A stretch of 64,000 nucleotides of DNA from Paragorgia papillata (GCA_035771165.1 JAWNZC010000324.1:1626501-1690500), one strand, 5' to 3'. Positions 12,298-22,269 are shown, counted from the first letter of the stretch. A program made the numbers and translations. Notes: generated by a model from the sequence alone, not told the origin.

Positions 12298-12510
12298 GGA
12301 TGGATGGATGGATGGATGGATGGATGGATGGATGGATGGATGGATGGATGGATGGATGGATGGATGGATGGATGGATGGATGGATGGATGGATGGATGGA
12401 TGGATGGATGGATGGATGGATGGATGGATGGATGGATGGATGGATGGATGGATGGATGGATGGATGGATGGATGGATGGATGGATGGATGGATGGATGGA
12501 TAGATAGATA
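12208..12510. repeat. GATA / GGAT microsatellite (about 300 bp)
   Basis: (GATA)n is followed by a nearly pure (GGAT)n and a short return to GATA. It begins exactly at the truncated 5' end of retrotransposon copy 3, inside codons that are conserved in the sister copies. Open frames across it are artefacts. Confidence 0.98.
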
Positions 12511-13239
12511 GGTAACCCACAGCTATAGTACCGCCGACTCGACACTTTTTAAGGAGCTCTGCCCCCTAGACTAACCTGGATCTGAAATCACAGACTTAAG
12601 TCAGTGTCAGTTGAGTCCCCTGGTGTAAACAAGTTTCAAACCTGACCTAAGTATAGTATCCACAACAATCACTCGAATCCGAGCTCACCAGCAACATTTA
12701 CATTTTTGGAGTGTGAATCTAAAGTCAGATCGCGCGCAAAGTATTTCTCGATTGCAAATTTGCAATGGCAACTCGTAATGTTTGGACGGATGATGAGACG
12801 CGGCATCAGATTTTGTTGTGGGGAGACGACAAAATTCCAGCAGAGCTGGACAATTTTTAAATTTTAATCGCTTAAAAACGTACAAAACGACGCAGAACAT
12901 GGCAGATTGGCAGACGCAATCGTCTAAAACGAACACGCATCTCAAACGTTAACGTTGTATCCGTCTGCATGATCATGACGGATACGACGTCTTAAACCAA
13001 TTTAACTCCCCAGACCTTTTTAGACGTCGCCCAATCGTCGCATTGAATTCATTGAATTAATTTTCGTATGAATTAAATGCGAAGATTGTGCGACGTATAA
13101 ACCTGGCCTGATAGTGCGATCATTGTCCAATCAGTTGGCCCAATTAGGCCTGACCCATGCGCAAGTGTAAATACTGCATGCCAGGTCAAATCTACGTCAC
13201 TTCTATGATAGGGATAGTCCTGTAATGCAAACGTGAGTA
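12511..13239. other. Repeat-like region around a SANT fragment
   Basis: Apart from the short SANT/Myb-like start at 12765 this region holds no gene I can recognise. A short imperfect inverted repeat (ATCGTCGCATTGAATT and AATTAAATGCGAAGAT) lies near 13035-13100. The region may be a Harbinger-derived non-autonomous element, but I could not find matching ends. Confidence 0.4.
12765..12860 (+). pseudogene. N-terminal SANT/Myb-like fragment (Harbinger accessory protein type)
   Basis: Thirty-one codons start with ATG and read MATRNVWTDDETRHQILLWG, then end after AELDNF. A W-T-D/E-E-T-R...LLWG start is the first helix of the Myb/SANT-like (MADF-related) domains found in PIF/Harbinger accessory proteins. 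The frame stops before the second helix. Weak similarity seems to continue downstream in other frames. It is a broken fragment. Confidence 0.5.
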
Positions 13240-13512
13240 TTAATCCGTAGGAACTTTAACATAAGTTTCTGATAAGCTCTCCTTCAGATCACTTGAAACT
13301 AGGCTAGGAGATCCGACGTCAGACGACAAGAGAGTCGAATAACTCGCATCCGACTGATCGAGGTTAGAGTCGTCATCGTCGCTGATACCCGTGTGACTTG
13401 TATGCTGTTCTTCTAAGGTACCACTTGACGTGTCTTCGCCGTTCTGGCCTAACGCACCATCTTTTTTCGACAAAGCATGTGATTTCGTATTTCTGCCCAG
13501 AGTATTACCTTG
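13240..13512 (-). CDS. Possible terminal exon of an unidentified gene
   Basis: On the minus strand a pyrimidine-rich stretch ending in TTTTTTCAAG precedes about 90 codons that end in TAA (13242-13240). The peptide is rich in Ser and Asp (ISDDDDSNLDQSDASY, LLSSDVGSPSLVSSDLKE) and does not look repetitive at the DNA level. The upstream part of the longer open frame lies in repeat DNA and is not believable coding. It could be the last exon of a host gene or a captured exon. No family is recognised. Confidence 0.3.
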   Translation of the reverse strand, partial: QGNTLGRNTKSHALSKKDGALGQNGEDTSSGTLEEQHTSHTGISDDDDSNLDQSDASYSTLLSSDVGSPSLVSSDLKESLSETYVKVPTD

Positions 13513-13559
13513 AAAAAATGCAGACAAGTACAGAAGTAAAATTGTACAGAAAATAAATT

Positions 13560-14180
13560 GAAATATAAGTCCCTCAAATTTGAAGTGCAAAAAACCTATA
13601 AGCCCCTCCGAATATAAGCCTCCCGAATAACCCCCCCCCCCCGAATAAAAGCCACTCCGAAAATGAGCTCTCTGAGATATGAACTCCAGATATTGGCCTC
13701 TCAAAATACGCGCCCCTCCGAATACGACAGTCAGCGGTCGCAACCATGAGAATTTTTTTTTTGGTGTCTCGATTTTGCATTTTAGCCCTTGTTACTTCCG
13801 CTACTATTCATAGTTTCGGTGAGTTGTTAGCCGCGTGATGGAGTGAGGCATGTTGTAAGTTCTTTGCTGCTCTTGCTTCTGGAGTTGGACAAAAAGTTGA
13901 ACCAGCTTTGCCTTTCGATCAAGGTGTTCTTGTTGGTAGATTCCATCGAAGTAGACTGACTGATTTTGTAGTTTAATTAACAGTGATCAGATGTGGCCGA
14001 CAACTGTCTTGATCGTAAATATGTTCACCAGTCAGAGAGGGGCTCATATTCGGAATCAGACGGGCTCATACTTGAAGGGGCTCATATTCCGAGGAGCTCA
14101 TATTCCGAGGGCTCATATTTGAAGAGGCTCATATTCGAGGGGCTCATATTCGGAGGTGCTCATATTTGGAGGGGTTATTC
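13560..14180. repeat. Inverted clusters of about 17-bp tandem repeats
   Basis: Units of the form CCCCTCCGAATATAAGCC (13.57-13.73 kb) are mirrored in the opposite orientation by GGGGCTCATATTCGGAGG units (14.04-14.18 kb), with about 250 bp of unrelated sequence between them. Such mirrored subterminal repeats often belong to the ends of a DNA transposon, but no transposase or target duplication was found. Confidence 0.7.
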
Positions 14181-14370
14181 CAGCCAACTTGTATATTTCA
14201 CTGCGGCCTCAGCCGCGCCCGCAGGTCGATCAACTCAGTTACAAATTTATTAATTTTTGAGAAAAAGTCAGCGATAGCTACTTTGGGAGAAAAGACCCAT
14301 AAACCGCCATCTTAGATTGATCTCCTACTGTGAGTCATTGTTACAGGGCACCCATTGTTATCGGGCACCC

Positions 14371-14722
14371 GGGAGCACCGGTGGTGGTGCTGTTAGCGCG
14401 CTGCCTCTCACCAAAAAGGTAAGCCTGGTTAGAAGGGGTTAGTACTTTGATGGGTGACCGCTGGGAATGACCCCGTTGTCGAGCTTGGAACTCGTGTGAG
14501 TAGAGTTGTAGTTCCAAGCTCCTGTGCTTCGAGGGTTTTTCACCGTGTTTTCTGGTTTTCCTCACTCCATAAAATAAACACCTAAGATCTTAGCTGTGAT
14601 CCGTGGTCTGAACTGGAGCACCTTTGATATGCCTCGACACGGCCACTTTGATCTGCGTCCTTCGCAATTCAGCCGCTGGCTGCAAGTAAAGGATGATTAG
14701 CCCCCAGTCCTTTATCCTTTAT
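14371..14722 (+). mobile_element. 5S-rRNA-derived SINE, copy 1
   Basis: The head contains a 5S rRNA gene core: GGTTAGTACTTTGATGGGTG followed by ACCGCTGGGAATG corresponds to the intermediate element and box C of the 5S internal promoter. The body (CCGTGGTCTGAACTGGAGC, TATGCCTCGACACGGCCAC, GATCTGCGTCCTTCGCAATT) has no 5S counterpart and is shared with the copy at 55155. The 3' end is CCAGTCCTTTATCC. It is a SINE of the 5S-headed (SINE3) type transcribed by RNA polymerase III, not a 5S gene. Confidence 0.8.
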
Positions 14723-14950
14723 ATATCACTCTCTTTCACTCATTGATATAGGGGACCCGTAGTCCAATTATATACAGGTCAGTGATCGCTCTCTTTCACT
14801 CAATGATATAGAGGACTCAGAGTCCAGTTATGTCTACGTCAGTTATCACTCTATTTCAGTCAATGATATAGAGAACTCACAGTCAGGTTAAATATAGCTC
14901 AGTGATCAATCTCTTTCAGTCATTGATATCTAGTTATATATAGGTCAGTG
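14723..14950. repeat. Tandem repeat, unit about 70 bp, about 3.3 copies
   Basis: Degenerate units contain TCTCTTTCACTCAATGATAT, AGAGGACTCAGAGTCCAGTT and a GGTCAGTGATC motif. The array begins where the SINE ends. Confidence 0.8.
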
Positions 14951-14959
14951 CTCTACACA

Positions 14960-15050
14960 CACGAGGCTAAGATAGTCACCAATCCAAGTATTAACCCCGT
15001 CCAACCAGGCTTATTAACGTCATCGCTGAAAAGCAGCGCGCTAACAGCAC
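14960..15050 (-). mobile_element. 5S-derived SINE head fragment, copy 3
   Basis: Read on the minus strand this contains GTGCTGTTAGCGCGCTGC, then a diverged 5S core (GGGGTTAATACTTGGATTGG TGAC). The unique SINE body is absent, so this is a 3'-truncated or old fragment in the opposite orientation to copy 1. Confidence 0.65.
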
Positions 15051-15146
15051 ATTATCTCATGACACACCCACATTTCATTGTTCCACAGAGGTTTAATTAT
15101 TATTTGTCATAGCAGCCTACGTTTCAAAAATAGACGTCTGTGTCCA

Positions 15147-15148
<2 letters not shown>

Positions 15149-15230
<82 letters not shown>
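15149..15230. repeat. (AT)n microsatellite
   Basis: About 40 uninterrupted AT dinucleotides. No gene. Confidence 0.98.
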
Positions 15231-15234
<4 letters not shown>

Positions 15235-15239
15235 ACTAT

Positions 15240-15515
15240 TTATAAACCGCGCAGGAGGGCTTTATCGGATATAAAACACGAGGCGATTGCCGAGTGTTTT
15301 AGAGCCGATAAAGCCCGTACTGCAAGGTTTTTAAATGACTTCTAAAAAGAATCACTTCATACGTTCATTGGCGTAGTAATTTTGAAAATTAAGCTTATCT
15401 CAGCCGTTAAAAACCAGCGAGAAACTTAGAGCGAGTCTATATCACATATATAGATCCGATACGCTCATGATTTTTCTTTGTGTTTTCCTCATGAATTATT
15501 AATGAATTTTAGAAA
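15240..15515. repeat. Foldback-type repeat, related to 60.36-60.62 kb
   Basis: A hairpin (GGGCTTTATCGGATATAAAA with TTTTAGAGCCGATAAAGCCC) lies at the left end. The right end TTTTCCTCATGAATTATTAA is shared with 60.59 kb, as is the layout around an inverted GAGTGTTTTAGA motif. It is a short dispersed foldback element. Confidence 0.65.
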
Positions 15516-15830
15516 TATATATATAGAATAGCCGGCGGTAAGAGGCAAAAAGAGGCAAAACAGGCGGCGGTAAACCGCCGGTAACCGCCTATTAATGAAA
15601 CCTCTGGTTCTAACAGACCGGTTAAATCTTTTATTCAACTGATTAGCATGCAGAAGAGTATGCATAGTGGGATAACTAGTTATCCCACTGTTTTGACTGC
15701 TCATCGCATGCTAATGAGTATCTTCCCTTCTAACTCTTGTTTCTTTCTAGGTAAGTTAAATAAAAAACCAAACGATTTCACTGCGAGAGAGTCATGAGAT
15801 AAAATGATTAATTGATGTTCACTCGTGTGT
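15516..15830. other. Gene-free stretch with a 22-bp perfect palindrome
   Basis: GTGGGATAACTAGTTATCCC AC at about 15668-15689 is a perfect palindrome between two near copies of GCATGC. An RNA-like GC-rich inverted motif (GGCGGCGGTAAACCGCCGG) lies at 15572. Nothing else is identified. Confidence 0.6.
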
Positions 15831-15834
15831 TATG

Positions 15835-15948
15835 GGATTTAACATCGCTCGTGAAGCTTACCTGCCACTCGGGGCATGTGGCCCCTCGTAGCTGTTAAGC
15901 TTACTCACGATGTTAAATCCCATATCACACTCGTGACCATCAATTAAA
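15835..15948. repeat. Foldback repeat
   Basis: The arms GTGTTATGGGATTTAACATC and GATGTTAAATCCCATATCAC, together with AAGCTTA pairs, form a hairpin of about 100 bp around a GC-rich loop. It resembles a small MITE. No target duplication was identified. Confidence 0.75.
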
Positions 15949-16985
15949 ATATACTTACACCAAATTCCTCCCAAAAATTAACATTTACAAAAAAGAAACC
16001 CTCTTGAACGAAACTCCAATAAAGTTTTTATTTCTCCGTGAATAGAACCTACCAGTCTCTTCTTCTGTATTTACGGTTATTGGGGCCCCAGGAACGGTTG
16101 CCTCATTTCGTTGCCACGCAGGAATGCTGGGAAATGGCGTGGATTGCACGACTGGAGATGGAAACTGGCGCCTAGGTGCAAAAAATGTGTATTCAGTAAA
16201 GTTTTTCGTATATTGTGCGAAGCTTTGCATGGCGATTTATAAATCAATAAATATAACAAAATTTGCGAGTTTAACCATGTTTTTCTCTAAATTCTGAGGG
16301 TTCTAATCTCGCATGTTAGCAATTACACCCGTGTGCAAGAGAATATAAAGTTGCTCGCCGCATGATATACTGTATTTATTTCAATGATCGACGCTGATCC
16401 TCTAGGCTTTCTCATTGGATGATGCATTCGTTTTAAATTTGAGTTGCACAGTCGATGACGAAACAAGCCGTTGGGGGAAAGTTTAACGATATTCTTTTTC
16501 TCGAAACGGCCGAGTGACGAAAGATACAAAAAATTTGTTGGTAAAGAAAGAGGTAACAACAGCAAAGAAGAATACGTTGTTTGAAGAAGCCAGTCAAATG
16601 AAGAAGCCAAAAAAACAGCAAGGAAGAAAGCCGAACTTTCAGAACCCAAAAGAATGGAAAGTTGGCTAAAAACAACCTGATTTGGTGGATTTTGTTGTCA
16701 TAAAAACATTATTATTATTAACCACGGGAAATTTAGCGGTAAGTGATTCTTCTTAGTTTGTAAAAATCAACATATCAGATCGTTCGAAAATCGGAGTGGC
16801 TATATGACCGGCAGCCGGTCACGGTTATGGAAAAACTAAACGACCGGAAGTCTCTGTCCAGGCTCTTACTGTACGTGTTATCTTCGTTTATTTTATATTA
16901 TGACCGGTAGTCTATTATATATGTAATTGATATTACATATATAATGATACATATATAATGATACGCATATTACACATATATAATG
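15949..16985. other. No gene identified
   Basis: AT-rich intergenic DNA. Short open frames on the minus strand (16.0-16.68 kb) overlap each other and lack recognisable motifs. The right end has repeated ACATATATAATGATAC units at 16.93-16.99 kb. Confidence 0.6.
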
Positions 16986-17305
16986 ATACGCGTAGCATCC
17001 GAGGGCTTTATATCGCATACATCCCGACGTTCGAGGGATTTATCTCACTTAATTTATTATTGAGGAGGTTTTCCAACAAATTTTATTTTTTTTCCCACCT
17101 GGGACAAAGCTTTTCCTTGTTTTTTTCTTCATTTCGTTTCTAATTATACGCGTAGCATCCGAGGGCTTTATATCGCATACATCCCGACGTTCGAGGGATT
17201 TATCTCACTTAATTTATTATTGAGGAGGTTTTCCAACAAATTTTATTTTTTTTCCCACCTGGGACAAAGCTTTTCCTTGTTTTTTTCTTCATTTCGTTTC
17301 TAATT
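16986..17305. repeat. Exact 160-bp tandem duplication
   Basis: The 160-bp unit beginning ATACGCGTAGCATCCGAGGG occurs twice in succession (16986-17145 and 17146-17305) with no visible difference. Part of the unit (TTATTGAGGAGGTTTTCCAA and the following TTCCTTGTTTTTTTCTTCAT) recurs at 60.24-60.35 kb, so the duplicated unit lies within a dispersed repeat. Confidence 0.9.
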
Positions 17306-18130
17306 ATTATTCAAGGGCTTCATGCGACATAAAGCCCTCGAAAGAACAAAGAAAACCGACTCAATAATAAATTAATTTACTAGAGATATATCAATGCAAC
17401 AACCTCTCGCCCGCTTTAACATGCATTTTTGAAATAACCCCCACTCCCCTGATATACAGCAAAAACAAATGACTAAACCCATTTAATGAAAGTTGAACAT
17501 ATCAAAGCAAAACTTAGATTTCATATTAAACTTTGGTTGTAAAAATATATTGTTTTTAGCCATTTAGGAGGTTTCCAAAGGAATTATTTTTAGCAAGCCT
17601 TTAAATGGCTCCCTTATGCCTGCATGCTTTGCAATTACAGAATTAAAGTTAACAGCTCAAAAATTACATTTATAATAGAAGTCTGTTACAATTCAGTAGA
17701 ATCGGATTCCAGAAAGAAGTATTAAACAGACGTTTCTGTCGAAAAACAAAGCTGTGCCTAATAATTATAATAGATTACGATATTGCTATCATGCAGTAGA
17801 ACTCGTGAATGGCCTACCTTCACGCAAATGTCACAGGTGTAATAACTACGACATATTTATTGACATCTTGACCCTTTTGAAGTGCCTATTGACTAACTCT
17901 GCGTGGAAAAGCTAATAATAATAATTTATTTGTATAATTTAGTAGGCTTGGTTAATCCGTGAGGATCGACGGAATGGGATATATGATAACGGGAGAGCGT
18001 TAACACACCGCGAAATAATTCTAGATCTCAACCACCAGGGATCTCCGCAAAAGTAAATCACCCAGACAGTCCGAGTTAGTCTCGGCTATGTAAACAAAGT
18101 GATTCAGCAGTATTCAGCAGATTCAGCAGT
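17306..18130. other. No gene identified
   Basis: The first 80 bp continue the dispersed repeat (AAAGCCCTCGAAAGAACAAA, also at 60.64 kb). The remainder is AT-rich with no recognisable coding, RNA or transposon feature. Confidence 0.6.
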
Positions 18131-18134
18131 GATT

Positions 18135-18305
18135 CGGGGTGTTGGTGGCACAGTGGTTAGTGCACGTGCCTTTCACCTCTGCGAGCCGGGTTCGATTCCT
18201 GCACGGTGCAGTTATCTGATTAAAAAAAATGCACCTTGGACCTCTGAGGATAACAGTTTAGATATAACTGATAGAGTTATCTAGTATAAATAAAGTTAGT
18301 TTAGT
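18135..18305 (+). mobile_element. tRNA-derived SINE
   Basis: An A box-like TGGCACAGTGGT (18146-18157) and a perfect B box GGTTCGATTCC (18189-18199) lie at tRNA-like spacing in a tRNA-like head (GTGCACGTGCCTTTCACCTC TGCGAGCC). The head is followed by a non-tRNA body ending in an A-rich/TAAA region. The head does not fold as a proper tRNA and lacks an acceptor partner, so it is a SINE rather than a tRNA gene. Confidence 0.7.
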
Positions 18306-19823
18306 TTTAGCTTAGAACACCTCCCTTCGTCAATCGCGAAAAAATTCGACGCGAACGGTACACCCGAATCGGGTATACCCGATGTGGTAGAGTATATACA
18401 AAATAAGAAATGCATCCAACCCAGCATGTACACGAGCGAGATCCAACAGCGCTCAATCTTAGATGACAGTTATTACCCTCCCACAGTTCAAGAAAAAAAA
18501 TGCATTCGTGTAAGATGACAAAGAGAAGAATATCTTCGGTACCAACGGAGTCATCAGGGACTTTAAGATTCAGACAATGGACTACGGCTACGGTGGAAAG
18601 TTTAACAGTGGTATTAAATGGTGGTGTATTTATACATTCAAATTTCAAGATACATAATCGCACGGACTCGTTTTGTTCTTAAATTCTTCAGGAAAAACAC
18701 TTGTTCAATCTATGGAGGCTTCTGTAGTGACTCAGGTTTCGCGTTGTCTTTACAACGTAAAAATGCTTTTTCATTTATCTTCCGTCCTTCTTTACAAACC
18801 TCCTCATAAATAAAGCAATATCACATATATACAATGCTCATTTGAATTATAATTTGTCGTGCTTCGTTCTTTAGAAACCTCGTCATAAATAAAGCAATAT
18901 CACATATATACAATGCTCATTTCAATTATGATGTCTAAGTAACCGAGACATAGGCAAAACACTCTCAAAAAACGATGCCATTGCCAAACAAGGTCCTCTC
19001 CCAACGCCTAAGCAGCCCCATAACTATCTGCCTCGGACACAGACTCAACATATTAAATAACATCATTATCACCCAAACCACAAGCCTGCTGCCATGTGCA
19101 TGTGATGTGTCGATATGCCGGAAAAGGAAACATGTCTATAAACGTCACCACTCACCACCTCTTCTGATACACTTTTCCTTCCATGTCTGTTCTTCCACAT
19201 TTTATTGCCACCCTGCTCAGTCAACTCAGTATTCCATTCACACATAAACATATGCCTAAAACATACATGGCATGCACATATATCCCACTCACACTAACTT
19301 CTTGATAACTTTTTAATACTCCAACACAAACTCACTGCCTTGAACATTACAGTGCCTATGTGAAACAGAACAGGCCGCTTGGCGAATGAAAAAAACAAAC
19401 TCCTTCATCTTTTTACAGCTACATTTAAAGGTCCCTCAACATGAAAAAAAAAGTCTTGCTGCTCAGGCCACATGTCCAAAATCAACTTTGGCGACGAACT
19501 TTTCATTTTTTGCCTGATTTTTTTTTAGGCAAAGCGTTTACTTCAACAGACATGGCGACTAAACTTCTATATACTGTAATTGTCACATTGTAAACTTCCC
19601 ATGTACCATCCTATATATGTCTTTATTTCTTTAGGTATAAATATTGACGTGAAAATATGATATCAATATTCAATGACATATGAACGCATGGTTCAAATCT
19701 TAATCCTTCAATCATGGTTGGCCACAAAAGTATCATCGCTTTTGACAGCAAAGATTCCTTGAACTATATTTTTGAAATATTAATCCCTTCAATCATGACT
19801 GCGTACAAACATATCATGCCTTT
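18306..19823. other. No gene identified; one short duplication
   Basis: A segment of about 65-70 bp containing AATAAAGCAATATCACATAT and ACAATGCTCATTT is duplicated in tandem at 18.79-18.93 kb. No other coding, RNA or transposon feature is supported. The short frames present are unremarkable. Confidence 0.6.
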
Positions 19824-20497
19824 TCATAGGAAATAACCGTGAGGGCGACTCGTTGCTTCCTCCAAGCTCTTCATAAACTCTTGAACATGACCTGGATTCA
19901 CTTGCGTGCCAGCATAGAAACTTGTTGCTTGTCCCGAGGAGATTTGAAGAGCACAATATAGTGGGTATTGAGGCCAATGTTTCTGGTTTCCTTGCCTTGA
20001 TGGAATATATTTTGAACAATATAGATGACAGACAAATTACGGTGATGGCTCCCCCTTGTAAACAAATCGGCGATACGTTTATCTCCCCCTGACTGTGCCA
20101 TAAGATCATCGAGAACGATCACGTTACGTTGAGAGACATCAAGAAAATTATCTGAGTCAATGTTGGAAGGTATACCCTCGTAGAATTCGATACCAGGTAT
20201 TGTTTTGATCATTTCTAAATACATGGGCTGCCATTGCCCATAACACCAAATGATACGCTGGGGAGGAGGATTAATGGTCGTTTTGGTATTCTCCAGAAGC
20301 GTTTTTACCCATACTGTTTTACCACTCTGTGTGCATCCAGCAACAATGCACGTAAACGGATGCTGCATGACTATAGATCCATTGACGAGAGGAACTGCTT
20401 GACCATTGGGTTTATTGTCGTGTACGTTCTTTTTATGGCGCTGCATGTTGAATAGTGTCGAAAATTGTTTCTCGCAAGTATCACAGGCATATGACAT
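19824..20497 (-). pseudogene. C2H2 zinc finger + virus-type DNA-packaging ATPase (A32/FtsK-HerA-like), locus 1
   Basis: The minus-strand frame starts at 20497. Residues 5-26 form a C2H2 finger (C-x2-C-x12-H-x4-H in YACDTCEKQF...NMQRHKKNVH). A Walker A motif, GCTQSGKT, follows at about residue 54, then IIWCYGQWQPMY, a Walker B VIVLDDLM and a sensor-like SVIYIVQNIFHQG. This order matches the FtsK/HerA-type genome-packaging ATPases of adintoviruses, Polintons and related viruses. They pump DNA into capsids. The frame breaks by one base near 19905. Sequence resembling the C-terminus continues in another frame to a stop at 19824. The gene is inactive. Its divergent neighbour at 20950 is the same small gene that accompanies the ATPases at 49-54 kb. 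Confidence 0.8.
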
Positions 20498-20554
20498 GTT
20501 GTTCTTGTGAATACCAAAAGCAAATTGATTCTTACAACGGGAATTCGTATTATT

Positions 20555-20558
20555 TATA

Positions 20559-20589
<31 letters not shown>

Positions 20590-20870
20590 ACCCCCATCTT
20601 TCTTCTCTTCCTCTTTCTTCTCCTTCGCTTGCTCCTCTTCCTTCTCTTTCTCCTCCTCCTCTTTCTCCTCCTCCTCCTCTTTCTCCTCCTCTTTCCCCTC
20701 TTCTTTCTCCTCCTCCTCCTCTTTCTCCTCCTCTTGCTCTTCCTTCTCCTCTTTCTCTTCCTCTTTCTCCTCCTCTTTCTCTTCCTCCTCTCCCTCCTCC
20801 TCCTCTTCCTCTTTCTCCTCCTCCTCTTTCTCCTCCTCCTCCTCCTCCTCTTTCTCTCTCCTCCTATTAT
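20555..20870. repeat. Polypyrimidine (CTC/CTT/TTCCTC)n tract
   Basis: A tract of about 315 bp consists almost entirely of C and T on the plus strand and sits between the divergent ATPase and pX-like genes. The Ser-, Phe- and Leu-rich reading frames are artefacts. Confidence 0.97.
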
Positions 20871-20949
20871 TTTAATCTCTTTGCTTCGGTATATAGTTGT
20901 ACGTTTTAGCTAAACATTTTATTTGTGGCTCGTACACCGTAGAGAAAAG

Positions 20950-21300
20950 ATGGCTCGATAAGTTATCCGTAATGAAACGTTTCTCCGATTTTTGGCTAAA
21001 GCATCACTGCCTCAAAAACGAGCGCTGTTCAGAACAATTACAGAAGACCAACTTTTAAGTATCAGATTGTGTTGTTTGTACGTCATCTTTGTTGATCGCT
21101 CTCTAACTTTAGAGCAAGAGGAAAGTATTATGCGGTATAGAAAGACCATGGACCGCTTAATGCATAAAGACGAATCAATGACTACCATGAAGAGAATTCT
21201 CGTCAGACAAGGGCATCATTTTATTCAAGCCGTCTTAGATCCAATCCTAAAACACTTCCGGAGAGTCTGCAAAGACAATGTAAAATGCCTGTTTTGGTAG
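20950..21300 (+). pseudogene. Small pX-like virion protein, locus 1 (early stop)
   Basis: The frame from the ATG at 20950 is open to 21300 except for a TAA at the fourth codon (20959-20961). The peptide has LPQKRALFRTITEDQLLSI, then LTLEQEESIMRYRKTMDRL and ILVRQGHHFIQAVLDPIL. The layout matches the pX-like genes at 50.6 and 51.7 kb: a helical domain, basic residues, then Q-x-G-x-x-F-[hydrophobic]. The C-terminal part recalls the hydrophobic tail of adenovirus core protein X. The recognition is by layout, with modest residue identity. A role in virion core condensation or membrane interaction is inferred. Confidence 0.55.
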
Positions 21301-21336
21301 CATTCAGATCATTCTTTCACTGGTCCTCTAACCAAG

Positions 21337-21435
21337 ATGTTGCCTGTAAAACATAAGCCTTTCTACAGCTTTTATGTACATCTGAACCGTTACAACAGCG
21401 AGCCCTTTTGGAGACGGCAACTCCCGAGTAAGTAA
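21337..21435 (+). CDS. Unidentified small ORF downstream of pX-like gene
   Basis: An ATG-initiated frame of 32 codons (MLPVKHKPFYSFYVHLNRYN...) begins 36 bp after the pX-like stop in the same direction. It ends in a GTAAGTAAG context that could also be a splice donor. It may be the start of another gene of the virus-like element. No family is recognised, and it could be chance. Confidence 0.2.
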   Translation: MLPVKHKPFYSFYVHLNRYNSEPFWRRQLPSK

Positions 21436-22269
21436 GATGCATTTGTGATTGTGCATTCAATGTTCATCAAATGCATTATCCGGTTACAAAGCGTCAGCTG
21501 GCTGGCTGGGAGTTTAGTTACACAAATAAATTTTGGAAGATGGCGACCGCTTCCTTCGAATAGGAGCCGTGAAGCATTTAGTTAAATTTGTAGATGATTT
21601 TTTTCTTCTGAAGATTTAATAAAGGTTTTTATCTATTCTAAGTGGTTTGCTTTGTGTTTTTGTGGAATTGTGGATGTGGAACTGCCATATTTTTCAAAAT
21701 ATTCATCATTGCGGGGAAGAGATAATTTCGTTCGATGAAGACGGCTCTGATAACTATTTGAGATTTTACACGTTTGAAAGGTAGGTACTTACATAGATTT
21801 CTTTTAAGGTAACTAAGTCCACAGTCATTCACTATTCCCAACTGCTAGAACTGCAATCGGCTTCTATCTGACTCTTCTGGGTTCAAAAATCATGTTTCAA
21901 CTACCACATCTCTTCACGCACGATTTGATCAAGACTCAAGAGTTCTATTTCTAAACCAATTTAAAACATTGAAGTCTTTGGCGCGAAAATAACCGGTTTG
22001 ACCAACTTCATTTTTTCGCTTTTTCCTCTGTTTCGTAAACGTCGAAGTATTTTCAGCTCTGTGTAACCTATAGCCCAGCGACGAACACTTTTCACTACTT
22101 GTAAACACGAAGTGTGCTCAACTTGGATTGAATTTTCGTCTGGCTTTTTAATAATTTTGTTGGAAATGGAGAAAGCATAATGTGGACGAGAGTGGACAAT
22201 TTACCACTATTCACCCATGCATGAGTTCATATTGAAGCAACATTTGATAACAGACATCACTGGAAAACA

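Noticed and set aside
12170..12545. Repetitive reading frames (HPSI / MDGW repeats)
   Set aside because: Artefacts of the GGAT tetranucleotide array.
14371..14480. 5S rRNA gene
   Set aside because: The 5S core is diverged, lacks the proper 5' domain and is fused to a body that recurs at 55 kb, so it is a SINE head.
14723..14950. CRISPR array
   Set aside because: The 70-bp units are degenerate tandem repeats without unique spacers, and the sequence is eukaryotic.
18135..18215. tRNA gene
   Set aside because: A and B boxes are present, but the acceptor and anticodon stems do not pair and a non-tRNA body follows. Called as a SINE.
20455..20913. Leu/Phe- and Ser-rich proteins on the plus strand
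   Set aside because: The frames are read through a CT-only tract. No conserved motif is present, and they overlap the upstream region of the ATPase.
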